A DNA stretch of 64,000 bases from Natronosalvus halobius (lineage in GTDB: Archaea > Halobacteriota > Halobacteria > Halobacteriales > Natrialbaceae). This document shows, one piece after another, positions 19,357 through 27,483 of this stretch. Where the stretch lies: assembly GCF_024138145.1 (NCBI RefSeq), contig NZ_CP099997.1, forward strand, positions 1,178,001 to 1,242,000, given 5' to 3'. Both the position numbers and the translations under genes were made by a program. Under the pieces are notes generated by a model, which saw only the letters and a list, made by a program, of their open reading frames with translations, had not been told where the DNA came from and did not search any database. The first letter of the stretch is position 1; every line of letters starts with the position of its first letter.

Positions 19357-19609
19357 CCATTCATATCGTTTTCATACTGAAGAGCTGCAGCACTCGTCGA
19401 GCCACCGCCGAACTCCCGTTTCTCGAGCAGACGCCTGGACGACCTGCTCAGACAACATCAGAACCATCGAGGACGCCAGCACTGACGCCAAATAGGAACT
19501 CGAGTGCTCACATCGAGCCCAGAAGCGGGAACCAGCGGCGGGCTCGTGCTCGGATTCGAACAGTGCTCAGCGTACGTTTAAGGCGACGACCGATGTAGGG
19601 GGCCGTGCA
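19357..19609. other. Spacer with dodecin promoter
   Basis: No gene or RNA is seen between the second 5S and dodecin. A TATA-like gtttaagg lies at 19576-19583, about 27 bases before the dodecin ATG, which fits a leaderless or nearly leaderless mRNA. Confidence 0.5.
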
Positions 19610-19810
19610 ATGGTCTTCAAGAAGATCACCCTGATCGGAACGAGTACGGAGAGCTTCGACGCCGCAGCGGACGACGCCATCGACCGGGCGGAGTCGACGC
19701 TGAACAACGTCTACTGGGTCGAAGTCGACGAACTGGGCGTCGAAATTGCGTCCGTAGAGGATCGACAGTATCAGGCAGAAGTGACGGTCGCGTTCGAACT
19801 CCAGGAGTAG
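19610..19810 (+). CDS. Dodecin, riboflavin-binding protein
   Basis: Small dodecameric flavoprotein that binds and stores riboflavin (archaeal dodecins prefer riboflavin or lumichrome). 66 residues, close to the known Halobacterium dodecin: begins [18 protein letters not shown], has the flavin-stacking Trp in [12 protein letters not shown], and ends [13 protein letters not shown]. Single-gene unit with its own TATA box, convergent with the HesB/IscA gene. Confidence 0.96.
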   Translation: MVFKKITLIGTSTESFDAAADDAIDRAESTLNNVYWVEVDELGVEIASVEDRQYQAEVTVAFELQE

Positions 19811-19815
19811 CGTAA

Positions 19816-20184
19816 TCAGGTCCGGAAGGACTCGCCGCAGCCACACTCGCTGACGACGTTCGGGTTTTCGACGTGGAAGCCCTCGGCCTGGAGGCCGCTC
19901 TCGTAGTCGAGGACGCTGCCCTCGATGTACTTGAGACTCGCGGGGTCGACGAAGACCCGCAGGTCGTGGTGTTCGTAGATCGTGTCGTCGGCCTCCGGTT
20001 TCTCGTCGAATCGCATTCCGTAGGAGAGGCCGGCACAGCCGCCTTGCTGGACGAACAGTCGGAGTCCGGCCTCCGTCGTGTCGTAGTCTTCGGTCTCGAG
20101 TAACTCGAGGGCGCGCTCGGCGGCGGTCTCGGTCACCTCGATTCGTGGGTTGGCGGATCCACCGTCTGCGCTCTCCGTGCTCAT
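19816..20184 (-). CDS. HesB/IscA-family iron-sulfur assembly protein
   Basis: A-type carrier that delivers Fe-S clusters to target proteins. The three conserved cysteines are present in GGCAGLSYG and ECGCGESF. 122 residues from ATG 20184; an ATG at 20196 would add MECS. Head-to-tail with hisD (58-base gap) and convergent with dodecin. Acts in the cytoplasm. Confidence 0.95.
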   Translation of the reverse strand: MSTESADGGSANPRIEVTETAAERALELLETEDYDTTEAGLRLFVQQGGCAGLSYGMRFDEKPEADDTIYEHHDLRVFVDPASLKYIEGSVLDYESGLQAEGFHVENPNVVSECGCGESFRT

Positions 20185-20241
20185 ACTGCACTCCACGGCT
20201 GCCTCGGTGTTAACTGTGACGCTCGTCGAGGGAGGGGGAAC

Positions 20242-21537
20242 TCACTCGTCGTCCTGGACGTCGAGACGGACGCGGACGCTCTCGACGTGGGCCTCGAGGC
20301 CCTCTGCGTCGGCGAGAGTCGTGATGGTTGGCGCGAGTTCCGTGAGTCCGTCGCCGGAGAGCCGTTGCACCGTCGTGGCCCGGAGGAAGTGCTCCACCGA
20401 GAGGCCGCCCGTGACTTTTGCGCCGCCGTTCGTCGGGAGGACGTGGTTGGTGCCGCTAGCGTAGTCACCCGCCGCGACGGGGGTGTTCGGGCCGAGGAAG
20501 ACGCTCCCGGCGCTGTCGACGCGCTCCAGGATGGACTCGTCGTCGTCGGCGACGATCGCGAGGTGTTCGGGGGCGTACTCCTCGGTGAAGAGGATCGCCT
20601 CGCTCATCGACCGGGCGAGCAAGACGGCGCTGGCGTCGTTTTCGAGTGCCTCCTGGATGGTCTCCTCGCGCTCGCGTTCAGGGAGCGATTCCTCGAGCGC
20701 GTCGACGACGGCCTCGGCGGTCGCCTCGTCGTCCGTGACGGCGACGACGGAGGCGTTCGGGTCGTGTTCGGCCTGGGCGAGGAGTTCGGCGGCGACGTAG
20801 TCGGGATTGGCGGTCTCGTCGGCGACGACGACGACCTCGCTCGGCCCCGCGAGGAAGTCGATCTCCACCTCGTCGCGAACCTCGGCTTTCGCGGCGGTCA
20901 CCCAGCGGTTGCCGGGTCCGACGACCTTCTGGACAGATGTGACGCTCTCGGTCCCGTAGGCCAGGGCGGCGACGGCCTGGGCGCCGCCGACGCTGTAGAC
21001 GGCGTCGGCTCCGGCGAGGTGGATCGTCGCGAGCGTGACCGGGTTGATCTCCTCGGCTGGCGGCGTCACCACGGAGACGTGCTCGACGCCCGCGACGACG
21101 GCGGGGACGACACCCATGATCGCGCTCGAGGGGTAGGCGGCCGTGCCGCCGGGGACGTAGACGCCGACGCGCTCGAGCGGCCGGAATCGTCGGCCGAGTT
21201 CGCGGCCGTCGTCGAACTCGTGTCGCCAGTCCTCGGGGAGTTGGGCCTCGTGGAACTCGCGGACGTTCTCGATGGCGGTTTCGATGGCGTCGCGGACGTC
21301 GTCCGAGAGGTCCTGGACGGCGCGCTCGCACTGGTCGGTGATCTCGAGGTTGCCGACGTCGACGCCGTCGAACTCGCGACAGTACTCCCGGACAGCGACG
21401 TCGCCTTCTTCGCGGACGCGCTCGACGATCTCGCGGGCGTCGTTCCTGGCGGCATCGATTCCGGCGTCGCGCTGGAACAGGGCCGCCCGGGCCTCGAGGC
21501 CGAGGTCGGCGATTTCGGTGACGGAGAACGCAGTCAT
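20242..21537 (-). CDS. hisD: Histidinol dehydrogenase
   Basis: Catalyses the last two oxidations of histidine synthesis, L-histidinol to L-histidine with NAD. 431 residues, typical length. Visible motifs: LGRRFRPLERVGVYVPGG, AAYPSSAIMGVVPA, VGGAQAVAALAYGTESV, the catalytic and zinc-binding block with YAPEHLAI and the His of FLRATTVQ, and NHVLPTNGGAKVTGGLSVE. No other his genes are nearby, as is usual in haloarchaea where they are scattered. Confidence 0.97.
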   Translation of the reverse strand: MTAFSVTEIADLGLEARAALFQRDAGIDAARNDAREIVERVREEGDVAVREYCREFDGVDVGNLEITDQCERAVQDLSDDVRDAIETAIENVREFHEAQLPEDWRHEFDDGRELGRRFRPLERVGVYVPGGTAAYPSSAIMGVVPAVVAGVEHVSVVTPPAEEINPVTLATIHLAGADAVYSVGGAQAVAALAYGTESVTSVQKVVGPGNRWVTAAKAEVRDEVEIDFLAGPSEVVVVADETANPDYVAAELLAQAEHDPNASVVAVTDDEATAEAVVDALEESLPEREREETIQEALENDASAVLLARSMSEAILFTEEYAPEHLAIVADDDESILERVDSAGSVFLGPNTPVAAGDYASGTNHVLPTNGGAKVTGGLSVEHFLRATTVQRLSGDGLTELAPTITTLADAEGLEAHVESVRVRLDVQDDE

Positions 21538-21594
21538 AGCGGCAAATTCGCGCGTGCGATGAAAAACGGTTGCGTTCGCGTCCGGGGTTACGAC

Positions 21595-21840
21595 TTACGC
21601 GTCCCCCTCTGCATCCGCGTCGGCGTCTTCCTCGATGGGCACGATACCGATCGCCGCGGCGGTCGCTCGGAGGAAGAGGAAGACGGCGAGTGCGAACCCG
21701 ACGAGGCCGATGGGGGCGGCGACCGTCTGGGCCATTTGGAACGACGGGAGGACGATCCGACTGAATCCGAGCACGACGAAGCTCAGGACGACGAGTCCGA
21801 AGGCGAGCAGCGAGAGTCGAACGAAGTCGTGCTGGTCCAT
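21595..21840 (-). CDS. Small two-helix membrane protein
   Basis: 81 residues. Two hydrophobic helices: LLAFGLVVLSFVVLGFSRI and VAAPIGLVGFALAVFLFLRA, followed by an acidic Asp-Ala tail. ATG at 21840 is used (MDQHDFVRLS); an in-frame ATG at 21861 would add seven residues. It matches a widespread small haloarchaeal membrane-protein type with no known role. Same strand as hisD, 57 bases upstream of it. Confidence 0.7.
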   Translation of the reverse strand: MDQHDFVRLSLLAFGLVVLSFVVLGFSRIVLPSFQMAQTVAAPIGLVGFALAVFLFLRATAAAIGIVPIEEDADADAEGDA

Positions 21841-22182
21841 AGTCGAGTTACGTGACGTCATCGCTAAGTGGTATCGGAATGTCGTCGACGGGTTCGACGG
21901 CTTCGATAGATTCGACGACTCCAATGGCTTCGAAGGGGTCGCTGGATTCGCTCGGTTCGCTAGGTTCGACGGCTTCGTTGGCGCCGGGGAATTCGACAGA
22001 TCCAGAGAGGGTGATAGCCAGCGTCGATCGCACCACCACCCGTACGAGGCGGTTCGAAAAACGACGACCGACAGCGCGCCGCTCCAGGAGAAACGTCGAA
22101 TGCCGACCGACAGTATTCGTTTCGATGACGACACATCGAATTCAGTAGCGACGTTGAAGCGTTTCCCCCTCATACGTCAGGT
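21841..22182. other. Intergenic spacer with degenerate ttcga(c) repeats
   Basis: No convincing gene. From about 21880 to 21995 the sequence is an imperfect array of 12- to 15-nt units around ggttcgacggcttcg. The rest carries the promoters of the two divergent genes, including an AT-richer stretch near 22130-22165. The downstream gene ATG is at 22183. Confidence 0.55.
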
Positions 22183-23199
22183 ATGTCTCGTGCAGCGGAC
22201 CTCGCGGACGTCCTCGCCGACTGTTCGTCGCTCGTGATCGTCTGTCACGACAACCCCGACCCGGACACGCTCGCGAGCGCGCTCGCACTCGAAGCGATCG
22301 CGACCGACCAGGACGTCGCCGAGACGGCCATCGCCTACGGCGGCGAGATATCCCACCAGCAAAACCGGGCGTTCGTCAACCGCCTCGAGGTCGACGTAGA
22401 ACCGCTCGAGGACCTCGAGATCGGCGAATACGACTGTATCGCGTTCGTCGATCACTCCATGCCGACGGCGAACACGGCGCTCGACGTTCGGTTCGAACCG
22501 GACGTGATCGTCGATCACCACCCCGGCGAATCCGGCGACGCGGCGTTCGTCGACGTCCGAACCGACTACGGGGCGACGGCGACGATCTTCGTCGAGTATC
22601 TCCACGAACTCGAGGTCCCGTTGACGACGCGACTGGCATCCGCGTTGCTCTTCGCGCTTCACCGCGAGCGCCTGGACTTCGTCCGCGAGCCGACCCAGCG
22701 GGAGTACGAAGCCGCGCTGGCGGTGTACCCCGAGGCCGACCTCGAGACGCTCGAACAGCTGTACGGCAGCGCCTTCTCGCCGGCGACCATCGACGCGATC
22801 GGTCGGGCGATAACCTCCCGCGAGCGCCGTGGGTCGTCGGTGATCGCGAGCGTCGGTCGAACGGTCGAGACGGACGCGCTTCCTCAGGCAGCGGACTACC
22901 TCCTCAACATCGAGGGCGTCAACACGACGCTCACCTACGGCATCGTCGACGGGACGGTTCGACTGAGCGGGCGGTCGATCGACCCGCGGATCAACATCGG
23001 TGACGTTCTCGAGGAAGCCTACGGCGAGTTCGGTTCGGTTGGCGGCCACCACGACATGGCTGGCGGCCGAATTGGGCTGGGACTGTTCGCTGACGAGGCC
23101 AGCGATAACGAGAGCGTGCTGGCGTTCGTCGGGACCCGCGTTCGGCGACGGTTTTTCGAGGCGCTGAATCTCGATTCCGAGCGCAGTTCCGAGGAGTGA
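22183..23199 (+). CDS. DHH-family phosphoesterase (soluble paralogue)
   Basis: DHH/DHHA1 phosphoesterase of 338 residues. Metal motifs are visible: CHDNPDPDTLASA, FVDHSMP and VDHHPGESGD, then the DHHA1 domain ending in VGGHHDMAGGRI. In this superfamily NrnA-type enzymes degrade nanoRNA or pAp, and GdpP-type enzymes cleave c-di-AMP. It lacks a membrane anchor, unlike the paralogue at 55874, which shares the same motif order. Haloarchaea make c-di-AMP, so a role in its turnover is possible but not proven. Confidence 0.9.
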   Translation: MSRAADLADVLADCSSLVIVCHDNPDPDTLASALALEAIATDQDVAETAIAYGGEISHQQNRAFVNRLEVDVEPLEDLEIGEYDCIAFVDHSMPTANTALDVRFEPDVIVDHHPGESGDAAFVDVRTDYGATATIFVEYLHELEVPLTTRLASALLFALHRERLDFVREPTQREYEAALAVYPEADLETLEQLYGSAFSPATIDAIGRAITSRERRGSSVIASVGRTVETDALPQAADYLLNIEGVNTTLTYGIVDGTVRLSGRSIDPRINIGDVLEEAYGEFGSVGGHHDMAGGRIGLGLFADEASDNESVLAFVGTRVRRRFFEALNLDSERSSEE

Positions 23200-23204
23200 G
23201 TCGC

Positions 23205-23684
23205 TCAGTCGATGTCGATTCGCCTGGGTTCGCCTGCTGGCTGGCGTTTCGCGAGCGTGACCGTCAGCACGCCGTTGTTGAGCGTCGCGTCGACGGCGGC
23301 GGTCTCGACCGGGTCGGGAAACGCCACTCGCCGATTGAAAGAACTGGCTTGCCGCTCGTGTCTGATGATGCTCGCATCGTCTCGATCTCGCGTCTGGTCC
23401 CGAGTGCCGCGTATCTGCAGGCTCTCGGCTGACACCTGGATCTCGAGGTCGTCCGCGTCGTAGCCGGGGACGTCGGCGCTGACGACGAACGCGTGGCCGT
23501 AGTCGGCGACGTCGACGTTGGGTTCACGGTCGTGGAGCGACCAACCGAGGCCGCCTCTGGGGGTGAACTCGGGGTTCCACGAACTGGTCGCGTCCGTGAA
23601 CTCGCGGCCGAGTCGCTCGAGGAACGCACCGAGGTCGTCCAGTGGGTTGGGACGTCGTGACATGGTCGTCTCGAGTAACGCCAT
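23205..23684 (-). CDS. Hsp20/alpha-crystallin small heat-shock protein
   Basis: ATP-independent chaperone that holds unfolding proteins. The alpha-crystallin domain spans about residues 50-145 (PNVDVADYGHAFVVSADVPGY, LEIQVSAESLQIRG, VAFPDPVETAAVDATLNNGVLTV with the conserved NGVL). The N-terminal region (RRPNPLDDLGAFLERLG) is helical and binds substrate. An alternative ATG at 23663 would remove seven residues. Convergent with the DHH gene with only 5 bases between stops. Confidence 0.93.
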   Translation of the reverse strand: MALLETTMSRRPNPLDDLGAFLERLGREFTDATSSWNPEFTPRGGLGWSLHDREPNVDVADYGHAFVVSADVPGYDADDLEIQVSAESLQIRGTRDQTRDRDDASIIRHERQASSFNRRVAFPDPVETAAVDATLNNGVLTVTLAKRQPAGEPRRIDID

Positions 23685-23744
23685 CGGGACCGAAAAGTCC
23701 TCTGCACGCCGAGGTGACCGTCAGAATAGTTGAGCGCACCAGGA

Positions 23745-23890
23745 TGTCGGGATACTGGGACGTCGGGGCACTGGGCGTTGGGGCACCAGGACGCCGGGGA
23801 GGCAAGACGTCGGGGAACTGGGCGTCGGAGAAGGAGGAAACCGGGCGCTGGGCATCGGAGAGGTAAGACGCCGGAGCGCTGGGACGTCAG
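23745..23890. repeat. Degenerate G-rich tandem repeat in spacer
   Basis: Imperfect repeats of ggacgtcggggcactgggc and ggcgtcggagaagg type units fill the spacer between the divergent hsp20 and PfpI-like genes. Frames through it give only low-complexity peptides. No RNA gene is visible. Confidence 0.6.
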
Positions 23891-23959
23891 GGCGCTCGAG
23901 GGCAACCCCTGCACACGACAGGGGAGGATACTCCCCCGTGGCACTCGTCGATTCACTCG

Positions 23960-24643
23960 ATGACGGACGCAACCGCACTATTCGTCGTGAGCGAGTACGG
24001 CTACTGGGGCGAGGAGTGCATCGACCCGCTCGAGACGCTCGAAGACGCGGGCGTCGAGGTGACGATCGCGACGCCCTCCGGCGGGCCGCCGGAGATCGAC
24101 GATCGCTCGATCGATCCCGAGACGGTCGGCGAGGAGACCGCCGAACGCGTCCAGGAGCGCCACGAGGCGGACCAACGACTGCGCGATCCGGAGGCCATCG
24201 CGGACGTCCACGCCGAGGACTTCGACGCAGTCGTCTTCCCGGGCGGGCACGGCACCGAGTGGGACATCAATCAGGACCATCACGCTCGAGGCGCCCTGAG
24301 AACGATCCTGGAGGGCGAGGGGAAGGCCCTGGTCGTCTGCCACGCCGTCGGTATACTCGCGTTCGCCCGCGACAGCCACGGCGCGTTCGTCGCCAACGGG
24401 AGACGGGTCACCGGGTTCCCCAACGACTGGGAGGAAGACATCGTCGACGACCGAGACCTGCTCCCCGACGGCCGCAAGCTCCCCTACTGGGTCGAAGACG
24501 AGGTCACTACCGCCGGCGCCGACTGGGACGCCGACGCCGGGGCCGACACGGACGTGATCGTCGACGGCGACCTGATCACGGGCCGCGGGCCGGAATCCTC
24601 CCGGGCAGCAGCCGAGACCTTGCTCGAAGAACTCGGTCAGTAA
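23960..24643 (+). CDS. DJ-1/PfpI family protein (Hsp31/glyoxalase III-like)
   Basis: Class I glutamine-amidotransferase-like fold of 227 residues. The nucleophile elbow is VVCHAVG, and the early acidic residue sits in SEYGYWGEE, a layout close to Hsp31/glyoxalase III or deglycase-type DJ-1 proteins. Other landmarks are VVFPGGHGTEWDINQD and the closing GRGPESSRAAAETLLEEL. A role in handling carbonyl stress is likely from family knowledge; substrate not known. Monocistronic, downstream of a repeat-filled spacer. Confidence 0.88.
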   Translation: MTDATALFVVSEYGYWGEECIDPLETLEDAGVEVTIATPSGGPPEIDDRSIDPETVGEETAERVQERHEADQRLRDPEAIADVHAEDFDAVVFPGGHGTEWDINQDHHARGALRTILEGEGKALVVCHAVGILAFARDSHGAFVANGRRVTGFPNDWEEDIVDDRDLLPDGRKLPYWVEDEVTTAGADWDADAGADTDVIVDGDLITGRGPESSRAAAETLLEELGQ

Positions 24644-24754
24644 GAACGCGATCGGTCGTTCGCACTGGAGATGATGGTCGTCGAAGTGTATCTATTTTGA
24701 CGTCGATCTCGTCGATGGAAACCCGCTTAAGGGAGTACGTTATCGTTCTGGACG

Positions 24755-25588
24755 ATGAAACGACGGACGGTCCTGGGCGCCGGTGGGGCGCTCGCCGCTG
24801 GGGTGGTCACGGTCGCGGCCGCCGCGAGTCAGACGATGCGTGATGATACGTTCGTTTCGGCGGCTCGAGCGCCGTCTGCGGCGGACGACGTCGAACGGGA
24901 GACGGAGCGCCTCCTCCCCGGAACCGAGCACGAGACGCCGCTGCACGCAATCGACGCGTCGGAAGATGGCCCGACGGTGATGGTGTTCGGCGGGATCCAC
25001 GGCGACGAGTATAACGGCATCGACATCGCCAACGAGATGGTCGACTGGAACCCCGAGGCGGGGACAGTCGTCGTCGTTCCCGAGGCGAACCGCGTCGCCG
25101 TCGAGAACGAACAGCGAGAAGGCATCGACGGGGATCTCAACCGGATGTTTCCGCTGGATCGCGAACCGATAACTGACCTCGCTCGCGGCATCTGGGACGC
25201 CGTCGAACGCCACGACCCCGACGTCGTGCTCGATCTGCACCGATCGCTCGGCATCTACGGGCTCCACGACCGGTACGTCGGCCAGGCGGTTTTCCACACG
25301 CCTGACGCCCACGGTGACGAACTCGCGGCGTCCCTCAACGAGGACCTCGTTCCCTGGTACATGCCCGCTCACCGGTTCGTGGCCATGGAGAGCACCCAAC
25401 CGAGTCCGCTTCTGTTCAAGAAGGCAGCGCACGAACTGGGGTCGACCGCTTACCTCTTCGAGACGACCCGCTTCATGCTCGACCGATCCACGAAAAACGC
25501 GTTCACGCGGGCGGCGGCGGCCCGCGTTCTCGCGCTACACGGCCTGCTCGAGACGGACGCGGACACGGACACGGAGGTGGCCCAATGA
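24755..25588 (+). CDS. Tat-exported AstE/AspA-like zinc hydrolase
   Basis: Zinc carboxypeptidase-like enzyme of the succinylglutamate desuccinylase/aspartoacylase type. Zinc ligands are visible in GGIHGDEYNG (His, Glu) and DLHRS (His). The N-terminus MKRRTVLGAGGALAAG has the twin arginines and hydrophobic core of a Tat signal, so the protein probably acts outside the membrane on an extracellular amide or peptide substrate. 277 residues. The stop overlaps the ATG of a small membrane-protein gene, so the two are coupled. The substrate is unknown. Confidence 0.85.
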   Translation: MKRRTVLGAGGALAAGVVTVAAAASQTMRDDTFVSAARAPSAADDVERETERLLPGTEHETPLHAIDASEDGPTVMVFGGIHGDEYNGIDIANEMVDWNPEAGTVVVVPEANRVAVENEQREGIDGDLNRMFPLDREPITDLARGIWDAVERHDPDVVLDLHRSLGIYGLHDRYVGQAVFHTPDAHGDELAASLNEDLVPWYMPAHRFVAMESTQPSPLLFKKAAHELGSTAYLFETTRFMLDRSTKNAFTRAAAARVLALHGLLETDADTDTEVAQ

Positions 25589-25866
25589 CCCCCACCCCCC
25601 GACGCATCCTGACGGCCCCGGTGACCATCGGCACGTTTCTCCTCCTGGTCGTTCCGTTCGGCCTCGGCTGGCTCAAGACAGCCCTGTTCTCCCCACTCGC
25701 GCTTCCCGGTTACATCATTTACACCATCGGCACAGCGATCGGCCACAAGCTCGCGCCACGCTTCGAGTTCTGGGTCTACTGGATCCCATTCGTCTTCGGG
25801 TGTTATGGAATCGCGGTCGCCGTCGGTACCGCCTACGAGTGGGTACACGCCTGGATCGACAGATAG
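25585..25866 (+). CDS. Small membrane protein coupled to the AstE-like enzyme
   Basis: 93 residues with about three hydrophobic segments: VTIGTFLLLVVPFGLGWL, LALPGYIIYTIGTAIG and WIPFVFGCYGIAVAVGTAY. The start ATG overlaps the upstream stop by 4 bases (ATGA), a sign of translational coupling, and suggests a shared role with the exported hydrolase. No family is recognised. Confidence 0.78.
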   Translation: MTPTPRRILTAPVTIGTFLLLVVPFGLGWLKTALFSPLALPGYIIYTIGTAIGHKLAPRFEFWVYWIPFVFGCYGIAVAVGTAYEWVHAWIDR

Positions 25867-25942
25867 TCGCAGCTCTCCAAACGGATTCGCCAGGGCTGGC
25901 AGGAATCACGCCCTTTTTACCCGACGACGGGGAAAAGCCGGT

Positions 25943-26179
25943 ATGAGCTTCGACGAAGACGACCGCGTCGTCTTGCACGACAAGCACAGCGAGTTCGACG
26001 GCGAAACCGGCACCGTCACCCAGACGATGGAGTCGATGTTCGGCGACACGACCTACACCATCAGCTTCGAGGACGGCCAGGAGGCCGGTGTTCCGGAGGA
26101 CGCCCTCGAGGTGGCCGACGACGAGGACGCCCTCCAGGACGAAAACGAAGACGAAAGCGAAGACGAAGACGCCGCGTAA
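25943..26179 (+). CDS. Small acidic protein with SH3/KOW-like N-terminus
   Basis: 78 residues. The first 55 form a strand-rich pattern like small barrel (KOW or DUF1918-type) domains: DDRVVLHDKHSEFDGETGTVTQ, then YTISFEDGQEAGVPEDALEV. The last 25 residues are a Glu/Asp tail (ENEDESEDEDAA). No function can be named. ATG 25943 is preceded by a spacer with a TATA-like cctttttac about 30 bases upstream. Confidence 0.75.
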   Translation: MSFDEDDRVVLHDKHSEFDGETGTVTQTMESMFGDTTYTISFEDGQEAGVPEDALEVADDEDALQDENEDESEDEDAA

Positions 26180-26241
26180 TCTGCCTGCCCCAGTAGCACG
26201 TCTCACCACTGCCCGTCTGACTTCGACTCGAGGACACGCCG

Positions 26242-26688
26242 ATGCCACAGATTCCGCTTCACTACGTCGACTTGCGAACGTTCTGTTACGCCACCGAAGA
26301 CGACAAGCGCGTCGAGGCGGCGCTGAGACGCTTCCTCCCCGAGGAGTTCGAGATCGAACGCGTCGAGAGTGAGGGGCACTATGGGGACCGTATCCTCGTT
26401 CTCTCCGCCCGCGTCGAAAACGCCGACGACGTCCGCCACGTTCTCGCCCAGTTGACCGACCTCGAGACGTTCGACCGACTGCTTGCGGAACTCGACGACC
26501 GCGTCACCGACAACTGCGAACTGTTTCTCCGACTGGACAAGCAAGCCGCGTTCGGCGGGGACGTCCGACTCGGCGAGGGGATCACGTTCCGCGCGAAAGT
26601 CGAGGCCTATCCGGCGAAGAAGCCACAGGCCGTCGAAAACGCTGAAACGGTGCTCGAGGAGCTGGCGGGCGATGCTGCCAAGGAGTGA
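26242..26688 (+). CDS. RNA-binding protein of the COG1325 (exosome-associated) type
   Basis: 148 residues. Matches the archaeal predicted RNA-binding family often found with exosome genes: starts IPLHYVDLRTFCYATEDDKRV, has LRRFLPEEFEIERVESEGHYGDRI, then FLRLDKQAAFGGDVRLGEG and FRAKVEAYPAKK. The usual exosome neighbours are not here. RNA binding is inferred from family only. Confidence 0.88.
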   Translation: MPQIPLHYVDLRTFCYATEDDKRVEAALRRFLPEEFEIERVESEGHYGDRILVLSARVENADDVRHVLAQLTDLETFDRLLAELDDRVTDNCELFLRLDKQAAFGGDVRLGEGITFRAKVEAYPAKKPQAVENAETVLEELAGDAAKE

Positions 26689-26773
26689 CTATCGATGGAT
26701 GTGACGGATAACGAGTTACAGCAACGAGGGTAACGGCTAATGGCCAACGAACGATGGGAACGAGGGTAACGGC

Positions 26774-26913
26774 TAACAGGTAACGAGTAACGGGCAACGA
26801 CTAACAGGTAACGAGTAACGGGCAACGACTAACAGGTAACGAGTAACGGGCAACGAGTAACTAACAACAAGTAACGAGTCACGAATAACTAACAACAAGT
26901 AACGAGTCACGAG
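26774..26913. repeat. 28-nt tandem repeats of two related types, 5 copies
   Basis: Three copies (26774-26801, 26802-26829, 26830-26857) of a 28-nt unit made of four (t/c)aac(a/g)(g/a)(g/c) heptamers are followed by two copies (26858-26885, 26886-26913) of a second 28-nt unit based on the same heptamer. Related heptamers extend upstream to about 26710. There are no unique spacers, so it is not a CRISPR. It fills the gap between two convergent genes. Confidence 0.9.
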
Positions 26914-26930
26914 CACCGAGACGCCACCGG

Positions 26931-27380
26931 TTACCGCTCGTCGCCCGAAACGTCTTCTGCCTGACGGACCGTCAACACCGGCGCATCGGAGAGTCGAACC
27001 ACCTTCTCGGCCACGCTCCCGATCAGGTACCGATCCAGCCCGGTTCGCCCGTGCGTCCCCATCACGATCATATCGATCCCCTGACCTTCGGCGTACTCGA
27101 GAATCTTCGTGTGGGGACTGCCGCGCTCGAGCGTAGTGATAACCGGCTCGACGCCAGCCCGGGCAGCCTCGCCGGAGACGTCCTCTAGGACCGAGTCGCC
27201 GACGGTCTCGAACTGCTCGACGATGGGACCGGTTTCGACATCGCCCGCGAAGACGGCCTTGTCGATCACGTAGAGGACGTGTAACGCAGCATCGTACTGG
27301 TTCGCGAGGTCGATAGCGTGCTCGAGGGCGCGAGCCGTCGTCTCGCTGCCATCGGTGGGGAGGAGGATTCGCTCGTACAT
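26931..27380 (-). CDS. Universal stress protein UspA
   Basis: 149 residues, single Usp domain. Starts YERILLPTDGSETTARALEHA and carries a full ATP-binding signature: VMGTHGRTGLDRYLIGSVAEKV with the glycine spacing of the family. A bulge of charged residues (VFAGDVETGPIVEQFETVGD) is typical of haloarchaeal Usps. Likely cytoplasmic, nucleotide-binding, stress-related; the exact role is unknown. Confidence 0.93.
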   Translation of the reverse strand: MYERILLPTDGSETTARALEHAIDLANQYDAALHVLYVIDKAVFAGDVETGPIVEQFETVGDSVLEDVSGEAARAGVEPVITTLERGSPHTKILEYAEGQGIDMIVMGTHGRTGLDRYLIGSVAEKVVRLSDAPVLTVRQAEDVSGDER

Positions 27381-27483
27381 CGCTGTAAGTCGGGTGTTCG
27401 AGGCCCACGGTCAAATAGTATGTGCTGGTTCCCGTTCCTGGCACCAACCGTCGTCACCCCAGCAGAGCGGGACCGACGCCGTG

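Noticed and set aside
20287-21855. 522-codon plus-strand frame opposite hisD
   Set aside because: It is the antisense shadow of a complete HisD; the amino acid content is that of reversed GC-rich codons.
26710-26913. Possible CRISPR array
   Set aside because: The 28-nt units are directly tandem, with no unique spacers, and no cas genes are present.
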